This document shows, in pieces, positions 7,949 to 14,869 of a stretch of 43,013 nucleotides of DNA. The notes beneath the pieces are model-generated. The model saw only the letters and a program-made list of their open reading frames with translations, was not told the DNA's origin and did not search any database. The translations under genes were made by a program, and so were the position numbers. The stretch spans positions 1 through 43,013 of the forward strand of contig CALECT010000178.1 in the NCBI GenBank assembly GCA_937949725.1. Reading direction: 5' to 3'. Origin of the DNA: an uncultured Pseudanabaenaceae cyanobacterium. Its GTDB lineage: Bacteria > Cyanobacteriota > Cyanobacteriia > PCC-9006 > JAAUQQ01. Positions within the stretch are counted from its first letter, which is position 1. Each line of letters begins with the position of its first letter.

Positions 7949-7997
7949 AGCCCAATGGTGAAGGGGACACTTATGCGCTCCCCTTCACCATTGGGCT
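7949..7997. terminator. Strong 19-bp hairpin downstream of the 8045-8935 gene
   Basis: Perfect 19-bp inverted repeat: AGCCCAATGGTGAAGGGGA (7949-7967) with its complement at 7979-7997, loop of 11 nt. It lies 47 bp past the stop of the minus-strand gene. There is no T-run on the minus side, so it may be an atypical terminator or an mRNA 3'-end stabiliser. Confidence 0.6.
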
Positions 7998-8044
7998 TGT
8001 CCATTTCCGCTGTGTCAGTGGTTTGGAGTCAGTCGGGATGCTGC

Positions 8045-8935
8045 TTAAACTTCGGCAGCTGCTCGCTCAACTAAACGCCGGGTCAGGGTTTGAACCCCGG
8101 TGTGCTCGTAGTAGTTCGTGCCTACATCCAAGAATGCACCTAGATATTCCAGCTTGTCCTGGGATAGATCCACTGCCTTGCTTAGGCTGGTGACCACTTT
8201 GTCCTGGGTCAGACCGCGATCGCCCACAAAGCCCAGCATCCAGTCCTGCACGGACTCAAAGCTCTCGGTGATAAAGGCCAACTTGCCCTTATCGCGATCG
8301 CCAGGAATCAGTTCTTTGACGCCTTTAAAGGTCTTATTGTGGTCTAAATCTGAAGCGCTGGATTGTTTCAGCGTTTCCAAGCCCTTCTCTGCGAAGCTGG
8401 GGCCCAGGGGCACCAAGCCGTCGTAGCAAACTAGAGCCGCCATACGCATCAGGGACTCACCGCCGTAGTCCTTCACAGCTCCGAGGAAATCGCCAATGCT
8501 ATCGCCGGGGATGCCGTTGATTTGGCAAAAGGCGACCAGCTCCACCACCAGCTTGACCGTGAGGTCAAAGCTCTGGGCTTTCTCGGGCTTAGGCGTCAGC
8601 TTGTTGATCAGGCCTAGGAATGAGATGTTTTCCGTTGCCTTATTGGCGATCATTCCGGTGCCTAGGGCGCTAGAGGCACTATCCACGGTTTGGTAGAGCC
8701 ATAGGGCCTTTTGGTAACCCTCTGATTTGTCGTTGTAGAGGGTGATAGCGCGATCGCCAATCTCTTTAATCAGGGCTTCATCGGTCTCACCCGTGACTTC
8801 CTTAATGGTGTTAACAAAGCCGGTCAGATTATTCCAAGCACCGGGGACTGCAAAGTCCAGCGCTTTGAGAGACATGATCGTGAGGCCTTTATTGGGCAGT
8901 TCATCGACCAAGGTATAAACAGGTTTCTTGCTCAA
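8045..8935 (-). CDS. Conserved-looking soluble protein of unknown function
   Basis: A 296-aa protein read from TTG at 8933-8935, chosen because AAGGAGT (8947-8941) sits at ideal spacing and the frame upstream (to 9001) looks non-coding. It begins LSKKPVYTLVDELPNKGLTIMS. It has no signal peptide or membrane segment. Composition and spacing of hydrophobics suggest an all-alpha protein (helices around DEALIKEIGDRAITLYND, LTVKLVVELVAFCQING, DYGGESLMRMAALVCYDG). I do not recognise a named family. The lipoprotein gene upstream on the same strand ends 105 bp away, so an operon is possible. The product is likely cytoplasmic; nothing in the sequence points to an enzyme active site. Confidence 0.7.
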   Translation of the reverse strand: MSKKPVYTLVDELPNKGLTIMSLKALDFAVPGAWNNLTGFVNTIKEVTGETDEALIKEIGDRAITLYNDKSEGYQKALWLYQTVDSASSALGTGMIANKATENISFLGLINKLTPKPEKAQSFDLTVKLVVELVAFCQINGIPGDSIGDFLGAVKDYGGESLMRMAALVCYDGLVPLGPSFAEKGLETLKQSSASDLDHNKTFKGVKELIPGDRDKGKLAFITESFESVQDWMLGFVGDRGLTQDKVVTSLSKAVDLSQDKLEYLGAFLDVGTNYYEHTGVQTLTRRLVERAAAEV

Positions 8936-9040
8936 GGGAGACTCCTTCGAGATAGCTTTGGGTCTTGAGGGGATCGCAAACTCACAAGCCACAGGGGCCA
9001 TAGGTTGCTTTTCGTCTTGAAAGTATTGATGTGGCTAGGG

Positions 9041-9607
9041 TTAGCTGTTGAGCTTAGCCAGTCCCTTGAAGTCAAACTTTTGTAGCCAAGCTTCGCGATC
9101 TTCGGCGCTGAAGCGATCGCTGCGGGATTGAACCTTGACCTGGAAGCGATCGCCTACCAAGACACCTGTGCCGTTATTACCAATATCTAAGGCTGGAGAA
9201 CCCTGAATCTTGCGAGTGCTGGACTCATACTTCGTGGCAGCATTGGGATTGCTGATGGTGTCATTGATCGACAGCATGGCCACATTTTCGCCGCCTTCAT
9301 TCACCTTGAACTGGGCGAATCCTTTCTTTTCTTGAGCCGCTACTACGTCATAGCCGCTATAGCCTGCCACGGAGCGGGGGAAGAAATCGTTGAGGCTGCT
9401 GCCCTTAACGGCTTCCTTGGCAACTGCATCAGGTGCCTTACGCCCAGAGGTCTCCGCTTGGGTCTGTTCAAACTGAGCGGAGGGAGACTCCGGGGGAGCC
9501 AAGGCAGAACAGCCCGTAGAGACAAGGAGGATTGCACTGAGGGCGATGGCAAGAAAGGCTTTCTGTGAAATCGCAGCGCACAGTCGGCGCAGGCGGGGCA
9601 TCATCAT
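9041..9607 (-). CDS. Putative lipoprotein, cyanobacterial type
   Basis: A 188-aa protein with a basic N-terminus (MPRLRRLC), hydrophobic AFLAIALSAILLVS and lipobox STGC with Cys33, so it should be lipid-anchored. A disordered Pro/Ser/Gln/Ala linker of about 40 residues leads to a globular domain starting SLNDFFPRSVAGYSGYDVVAAQEKKGFAQ. The rest alternates strand-like segments (LVGDRFQVKVQSRSDRF) and ends FDFKGLAKLNS. Several Met codons cluster at the start (MMMPR); the first is used. A pair of direct repeats at 9678-9702 precedes it and may mark its promoter. No catalytic motif and no named family recognised. Confidence 0.75.
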   Translation of the reverse strand: MMMPRLRRLCAAISQKAFLAIALSAILLVSTGCSALAPPESPSAQFEQTQAETSGRKAPDAVAKEAVKGSSLNDFFPRSVAGYSGYDVVAAQEKKGFAQFKVNEGGENVAMLSINDTISNPNAATKYESSTRKIQGSPALDIGNNGTGVLVGDRFQVKVQSRSDRFSAEDREAWLQKFDFKGLAKLNS

Positions 9608-9677
9608 AGGAGTCTTTTTCTTAGGGAAATATCCTTGACTATCCCTTGCTGGCGTTCAAGGTAGTGGCGAGTCTCTA

Positions 9678-9702
9678 AAAATCTTAATTTGCAAAATCTT
9701 AA
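9678..9702 (-). promoter_or_regulatory. Direct repeat upstream of lipoprotein gene
   Basis: On the minus strand TTAAGATTTT occurs twice (9702-9693 and 9687-9678) with a 15-bp period, 71-95 bp upstream of the lipoprotein start. The arrangement resembles a dimeric activator site, but the regulator is unknown and the AT-richness weakens the case. Confidence 0.35.
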
Positions 9703-9779
9703 CTTGAACTTTTCCCTTGCTTCTCTGCCTGGAAGGTCAATTCACCAAATGCCGCTTTAGATCGAATGACTCTGTGTGC

Positions 9780-10628
9780 CTAAGCGTCGCCGGACGATGA
9801 GGACTCCTCTGCTTGATTCGCGCAATGGGGACAACTCACCCCCGGCTCATATCGCTCGGTCTGTTGTTCCTGCTCCGAGACTGGCTGGCCACAGGCTTGG
9901 CACATCACATAGCTACCCGGTTCAAGCCCCTGTTTGACTGCCACGCGTTCATCAAAGACAAAACATTCACCCCGCCACCGGCTCTCTTCTGATGGCACCG
10001 TCTCTAAATAGCTGAGAATGCCGCCCTTGAGATGGAACACCTCTTCAAAGCCCTGCTGTTTTAAGTAAGCTGACGCTTTCTCACAGCGAATACCCCCTGT
10101 GCAGAACATCGCGACTTTAGAGTGTTGCTTTGGGTCGAGCTGCTGTTCAACATAGTCTGGGAAATCCCGAAACTTCTCCGTTTGAGGATCGACTGCTCCC
10201 TCAAAACTGCCAATGCGGACTTCGTAGCTATTGCGCGTATCTACCACCACCACTTCTGGATCAGCAATCAGTGTATTCCAATCTTCTGGTGCCACATAGG
10301 TTCCAGCCTGTTGAGCGGGGTGAATCTCGGGCTGACCAAAGGTGACAATTTCTGTTTTGAGTTTGACCTTCATCTTGCCGAAGGGCTGGGTCTTCGCGTC
10401 GGACCAACGAGGGCATAACTCTTCGAGGCTTAGTTCCTCGCTTAGATAGGTCAACACCCGTTCCACTGATTCTCCCTGGCCCGCGATCGTCCCATTTATC
10501 CCTTCGCTGGCTAGGAGAATGGTGCCCCGAACGTTTTGGTGGTTGCAGTAATCCAGGAGAGGCGATCGCATCGCTTCCCAACCTGGCAGTTCTACGAATT
10601 TATAGAAGGTCGCAACCCTATAGGTCAT
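9780..10628 (-). CDS. trhO: tRNA uridine(34) hydroxylase, rhodanese family
   Basis: A 282-aa protein of the TrhO (YceA) family, which makes 5-hydroxyuridine at the tRNA wobble position using O2. The N-terminal acylphosphatase-like domain (MTYRVATFYKFVELPGWE; RGTILLASEGINGTIAG 34-50) is followed by a rhodanese domain with VVVVDTRNSYEVRIG and the catalytic-Cys loop CTGGIRC at 176-182. The C-terminal extension carries two CxxC-type pairs (C243/C246 and C266/C269), which look like a small zinc site, and ends in an acidic Ser tail. Start ATG 10628 matches the family N-terminus. The neighbour at 10746 is also minus strand but 117 bp away, and no functional link is obvious. Confidence 0.92.
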   Translation of the reverse strand: MTYRVATFYKFVELPGWEAMRSPLLDYCNHQNVRGTILLASEGINGTIAGQGESVERVLTYLSEELSLEELCPRWSDAKTQPFGKMKVKLKTEIVTFGQPEIHPAQQAGTYVAPEDWNTLIADPEVVVVDTRNSYEVRIGSFEGAVDPQTEKFRDFPDYVEQQLDPKQHSKVAMFCTGGIRCEKASAYLKQQGFEEVFHLKGGILSYLETVPSEESRWRGECFVFDERVAVKQGLEPGSYVMCQACGQPVSEQEQQTERYEPGVSCPHCANQAEESSSSGDA

Positions 10629-10745
10629 GGAACTCTGCTAAAGGAATCAAATGCCCCCAAAGACGAGGCTCCTGTCCAGCTTACAAAATGGCCGTACCCA
10701 ACGGACCATCAACCGACTCACCTAGCAGCAAGTCATTGAGTGGAC

Positions 10746-11246
10746 CTAAGATTTCTCGATAAATTGGCGGATGCTGTTGAGGTCGATGTAGCGGTCTGTC
10801 ACGTTACGTAGCTCCCGTGCAATCATCCCCTCTGTCGAAATGACCGTAATGTGGGTGTTTTTAGAGCGCAGTAGTTCAATCGCCCGCTCAAAGTCACCAT
10901 CGCCGCTGAAGAGAATCACACTGTCATACTGTTCAACGGTATTGAACATATCGATGACAATCTCAATATCTAAGTTTGCCTTCTGGGAATAGCGACCCGA
11001 GTTATCGTCGTAGTACTCCTTGAGAATTTTAGTCCTTACCGTATAGCCCAGGCTAATGAGAGCGTCTCGAAACCCTCGCTGGTCCTGAGAATCCTTTATG
11101 CCTGTATACCAAAAGGCATTCATTAGCTGGGTCTTCTCATGCTGGGTAAAGTAGCTCAACACCTTACGGGGATCAAAGAACCAACCGTTCTTTTGCTGGG
11201 CATAGAACATATTGTTGCCATCGACAAAAATCGATAGCCTAGCCAT
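10746..11246 (-). CDS. NYN-domain protein, LabA/DUF88 family
   Basis: A 166-aa protein starting at ATG 11246 (AAAGG upstream); the frame extends 21 residues further but without family character. It is a PIN-like NYN domain: SIFVDGNNMFYAQQ carries the first acidic residue, LDIEIVIDMFNTVEQYD a second, and ILFSGDGDFERAIELLRSKN the third cluster. The strand HITVISTEGMIARELRNVTDRYIDL closes the fold. In Synechococcus elongatus LabA acts in circadian output from KaiC, and other NYN proteins are RNases. Which applies here cannot be told. No kai gene lies in the window. A long AT-rich region precedes it. Confidence 0.85.
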   Translation of the reverse strand: MARLSIFVDGNNMFYAQQKNGWFFDPRKVLSYFTQHEKTQLMNAFWYTGIKDSQDQRGFRDALISLGYTVRTKILKEYYDDNSGRYSQKANLDIEIVIDMFNTVEQYDSVILFSGDGDFERAIELLRSKNTHITVISTEGMIARELRNVTDRYIDLNSIRQFIEKS

Positions 11247-11690
11247 GGAGCCTTTAATCAAGGATTGCTGTACTGGGTACTTGAACTCTGCGTTTTGTCT
11301 AGATTTCACGTTTTAAAATTTTGAATATTTGGCTGGACGCTAGCGTCAGGTAAAGATGCTTTACGTTCCCACCGATATAGATTAAAGCTTGCAAATAAAA
11401 GCAAGAATTTTAGAAGCTTAAGTTCCAATCATAGAACAGGTCACGAGTTTCAGACAAGCGTCATGACTGAGCTTCTGCATGTCTAAATTCTCTCGAATGT
11501 ATTCACGGAATAATTAGAGCTAAGAGCCTGAAACTAAGCAGTCAGGTAGTATTAGACCGCCTAATTTTAGTTATCCTATTCTCAACGTCTTAAACCGGAA
11601 AATCGACTAAATATCAGTAGATTCCCGAGCTATTATGGCTCTTTGAATACATCTGAACTTCATAAGCCCAAGCGTAATTTAAATAAGTAT
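11247..11690. other. AT-rich intergenic region upstream of the NYN gene
   Basis: Distinctly AT-rich sequence without a credible reading frame, part of a 750-bp gap. It must hold the promoter of the NYN gene. I see no NtcA-type GTA-N8-TAC site and no strong hairpin. Confidence 0.4.
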
Positions 11691-11720
11691 TTGTATACAT
11701 GTTGACGGTTAATTTATACT
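11691..11720 (+). promoter_or_regulatory. Candidate plus-strand promoter in gene-free gap
   Basis: TTGTAT (11691-11696), an 18-nt spacer and TATACT (11715-11720). No plus-strand gene follows; the next strong signal is the hairpin at 11861-11913. Together they would bound a short RNA of about 180 nt. Confidence 0.35.
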
Positions 11721-11860
11721 GCCTGACTCATTTCACTTACTGTGTAGGATCATCAAAGGTTTATCAGAACTGTCTGCTTTATGAAGCCCTGCATCATCCT
11801 GCCCGGAGATTAATATCGAATGCTTCAGCTTCTCATGGCTCCGAGCTTTGACAGCTTTCT

Positions 11861-11913
11861 CAATTGATCTAAAAAGGCTCCTTCACGATGAAGGGGCCTT
11901 TTTAGATCAATTG
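11861..11913. terminator. 24-bp hairpin, probable bidirectional terminator
   Basis: Left arm 11861-11884 and right arm 11890-11913 pair over 24 bp with a single G·T pair, loop ACGAT. The arms contain AAAAAGGC and GCCTTTTT, so T-tracts lie within the stem on either strand. It sits 83 bp past the stop of the minus-strand gene 11997-13331. Confidence 0.8.
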
Positions 11914-11996
11914 TTATCTGGAGTCTAGATCGTACGTACGTTCGAGAAATTTGCCTTGTATGACTTTGAACAACTAGCACGCCCATAAGCGATGAA

Positions 11997-13331
11997 CTAG
12001 GGATTCGCCAAACGGCGAGCGTAATCGAGATTCTTTTGATACTCAGAGACTTTTGTTTGAGCGACCTCATAGCGTGGATGGTCACTGGGAACAGCTGCCA
12101 TACCATCTACTGCATCGCTCCAATGCTCAGCCACAATATTCCAGTCTTCGGAAGAGCTGGCGATTTGGGCGAGTGTTGCGGCTTGTGTGGCTGCGTTGAC
12201 CCCATCGCGGAATGGCGTTGCTTCAACAGGACTAGCTTCTTCCTGAGCCGAGGTTGTAGTTCCATTCTCGCCGGAAGGAGCTGTCGTGGAGTTGGGCTCT
12301 GCAGTTTCACTGCCGGTATTGGTTGAGGTTACAGATGTACCTGCGGGAGCTTGCTCTGCGGGAGTCTCTGAGCCATTTTCTGCTGGGCTTAGAAGACTGC
12401 CTACGACAGGAATATTAGCAAGCCAAGGCAAACGCAACATGCCCATTTTGGATGCTGCTGCTGCACCGCCCAGTACGCCTAAGAACGCTAATAAGACCAG
12501 GGGAAGCAAGGTTGAGCCCTTACGTTTGGACTGCGGCTCCCCAATTAAACCGGGAGAATCTGCTGTGTGCCCTCCATTCCCATCTGTCGAGTTACCAGCA
12601 CCACCATCTTGCCAGAGGTCTAATTCCTCTCCGTTGCCATCGATGGAAGGCTCGACCATGTCATCTTCATCAATATCCGCGTCATCCCATAGGGATAGCA
12701 GAATCTCGCTGTCGGAGTCCTCATCGCTGAGGTTTCCGCTGTCGAGCTCTTCATCGGGCTGGGGCGGAACAATTAGAGTGGGTTCGTCGGGAGAGTCCAA
12801 GGCAAAATCATCGCCTGCAAAATCGTTGTTCCAAGCCTCGGCCGAAGCTTCGTAAGCTGCTGCAGGTTGCTCCTCTGCAACAGCGGTGGGTTCGTCACTC
12901 TCTGCTGCGCGGAAGTCAAAGTTGTCCCAGGATTCGCCGTCTTGGTTGTCGGTGATGGAAGCTTCTGGCGGTGGTGGAGGGGGAGGAGGGATTAGCTGCT
13001 CACTCTCAGAAGAGTCAGCCATCATGGGAGCCTCTCCGATAAGGGGCGCATCTAGGTGGCTCTGCCAACAGACTTCTGCACTGCCCTGCTCACGGCCATA
13101 AATAGTGATAGGAGTATCGACAAAACCTAGTTTCTGTAGGCCCTGATGGATACAACGAATAGATGCCGGTTGGTTCGGCGGCGTTTCGCCCTCCAGGAGC
13201 ACATGCAAGATGCCGTCTCGCTTGGCCGCCTTGGCAGTGATGCCTTTGGGCTGAAGGGAACGATTGAGCAGGCTTGTGATTGCACGGGCATCACCCTGCT
13301 TTGCCAGTTCGAGGATGTTTGGCTGTGTCAT
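11997..13331 (-). CDS. Single-pass acidic membrane protein, unknown function
   Basis: A 444-aa protein. The N-terminal domain (1-90: MTQPNILELAKQGDARAITS, LLNRSLQPKGITAKAAKRDG, then IRCIHQGLQKLGF and ITIYGREQG) is a module I recognise from many cyanobacterial proteins of unknown function. Eight consecutive prolines follow at 115-122. Residues 125-260 are very acidic and low complexity (DEDSDSEI, DDADIDEDD). A basic patch SKRKGS precedes one membrane helix (about 274-294). After a Ser/Thr/Glu linker, a short helical C-terminal domain ends SEYQKNLDYARRLANP. The N-domain is probably cytoplasmic and the C-domain external, by the positive-inside rule. Terminator at 11861-11913. Function is not assignable. 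Confidence 0.75.
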   Translation of the reverse strand: MTQPNILELAKQGDARAITSLLNRSLQPKGITAKAAKRDGILHVLLEGETPPNQPASIRCIHQGLQKLGFVDTPITIYGREQGSAEVCWQSHLDAPLIGEAPMMADSSESEQLIPPPPPPPPEASITDNQDGESWDNFDFRAAESDEPTAVAEEQPAAAYEASAEAWNNDFAGDDFALDSPDEPTLIVPPQPDEELDSGNLSDEDSDSEILLSLWDDADIDEDDMVEPSIDGNGEELDLWQDGGAGNSTDGNGGHTADSPGLIGEPQSKRKGSTLLPLVLLAFLGVLGGAAAASKMGMLRLPWLANIPVVGSLLSPAENGSETPAEQAPAGTSVTSTNTGSETAEPNSTTAPSGENGTTTSAQEEASPVEATPFRDGVNAATQAATLAQIASSSEDWNIVAEHWSDAVDGMAAVPSDHPRYEVAQTKVSEYQKNLDYARRLANP

Positions 13332-13619
13332 TGCGCATCGCGGGGTGGGCAGCGAAGGCAGAACTTAATCTTTGTTGCCTTCGATGGAGAGCTCGAGCCG
13401 AACAGCGGACCAAACCAATGTTGGAATTTGGAGCACCAAATACCCAACGCCGTGGAAGGCTGCCGTGGAAAGAGTCGATGTCATGTTTCCAATAACACCT
13501 ATTCGCCCTCTGTCAAGGACGCTGCTGTAGCCTAGCAGCCACAATTCGAAAATGGCAAGAAGCTATTTATGATTTTGCAGCTTGGGTAGAAAACAGTTCG
13601 AACTCTCCGCCTAGATGCA

Positions 13620-13817
13620 TTAGTCAACGACGTGGAGTAGACCTCGGTGAAGTTGATCGAAAATGCGATCAATCATGGCTCGGTCGTCAGGGCTAATAGC
13701 TTGCTTAGAAAGCAGAGCACCCATTAGTTGTTGTTGGGCGTTGCGGGTGATCTTCCGGGTTGCAAGGATTTGCTCGGTTATTTGGCGCACAGGAGAGTTT
13801 CCGTTTGAGAGAGTCAT
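13620..13817 (-). CDS. Small conserved cyanobacterial protein (65 aa)
   Basis: A 65-aa protein, MTLSNGNSPVRQITEQILAT onwards, fully helical in character with the core RKITRNAQQQLMGALLSKQA and closing DRAMIDRIFDQLHRGLLHVVD. I recall near-identical small proteins of unknown function as widespread in cyanobacteria, which makes this a real gene despite its size. It lies in the same direction as the membrane protein 11997-13331 but 288 bp upstream of it. No membrane segment or cysteine. A helical dimer or a small regulatory subunit is possible, without direct evidence. Confidence 0.75.
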   Translation of the reverse strand: MTLSNGNSPVRQITEQILATRKITRNAQQQLMGALLSKQAISPDDRAMIDRIFDQLHRGLLHVVD

Positions 13818-14869
13818 GGGAGGGTTTGGGAACTTAGGGACACTAGAGGTAACAAGTTGTCAGTAGTAGGCCTTGGAGTCTACGTACTGAGTTTGTTTGA
13901 GGTTCAGAGATAACTACATCGGGCTCCCTGGGGATTTCGGATAAGCGATCGCTTTTATCTCTATCCACGTCTCAGCCGGTTCAATGCCGGGGACATTAGG
14001 GCTGAATCTCTGTCTGAGCGAGGACGAATTTCCTAGGACATTGGAGCTAGCCTTGTCTCGCTTGCAGAGGCTGGCAACCATGGGAGCTAGACGGTTTTTC
14101 CCCTGTCTGGCCTCAAGCCTCCGCAACCAAGTAAGGCACGGGGGGGCTTGACGCATAAAGGCCTGGTTGTCGGGCTGGCTTGGGATGCTTGGGGGATGCA
14201 GGGTGGTTAAGGATTGACAGTCGTCCCCCTAGGACATAAGTTCGGCCCACTTGTTCCGCTGCTTTGGGTAGGGGACGCTGAGCCCTTAATATCCTTTGGA
14301 TTAATTAAGAGTGAGGTGGGTGTTCATTGCTCCAGTGCGCGCTAAATCTAAGTTCCTTTTGGTGATGACTGGTTTGGCTGAAGCAGCTCTAGAGGCTGCT
14401 ATTTGCACTGAAGTTCATGAGTGATTTTTAGGTTGATGAACTTTGCGGGAAGATGCGATGTTCCTGAATTTTTAGGCCTTCAGCCCAGGGGGTGAGCTTT
14501 GAGGGATTTCAACCCAAGGGTCCGGCTTGAATAAAATGCCTGGGTTCAGGATGATTCATGGGAGCTGAGTAGTTCTCTACAATTGCCTGGGGGCGGTCGT
14601 TCCCCCCAGTAATGCCTAACTTCTTCGGCCAAATACCCCTTGGGGGCCAATGCCCCTAAACCGTGGCTGGGTTCGCCCTCGCGGGGGGCAACTCCTCTCT
14701 ACGGGGCTAGTGCAATTGCCCCTTAACGTTCCGGTGAGTTCGCTTCTATATTGAATGCCATCACCCCCTGAACCCGTGAGTACCAAGGCGTCTCCGGTTC
14801 GGCATCCTGATATGATCGCAGCTTGCTTCCCTCGTAGGGGTATAAAGCTGGGTCGCCCATTTATTCACT
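13818..14869. other. 1.05-kb gene-free region upstream of S9 peptidase
   Basis: No frame here has protein character; an 80-aa minus frame at 13914-14156 is Arg/Pro/Ser-rich noise. The part at 14580-14725 is rich in short G/C inverted repeats, for example CTGGGGG/CCCCCAG flanking a CGGTCGTT loop near 14586, similar in texture to repeat copy A. A good promoter-like pair is noted separately at 14214. The rest shows nothing I can name. Confidence 0.5.
14214..14242 (+). promoter_or_regulatory. Candidate sigma70-type promoter in gene-free region
   Basis: A consensus -35 TTGACA (14214-14219), exactly 17 nt, then TAAGTT (14237-14242). The downstream S9 peptidase starts 620 bp later, so this would give either a very long leader or a separate short RNA. 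Confidence 0.35.

Noticed and set aside
11924..11945. CGTACGTACG palindrome near the 24-bp hairpin
   Set aside because: Only 10 bp and made of simple alternating sequence; no promoter context to make it an operator.
13914..14156. 80-aa minus frame in the gene-free region
   Set aside because: Arg/Pro/Ser-rich, no start signal, no helix or strand pattern typical of a protein.
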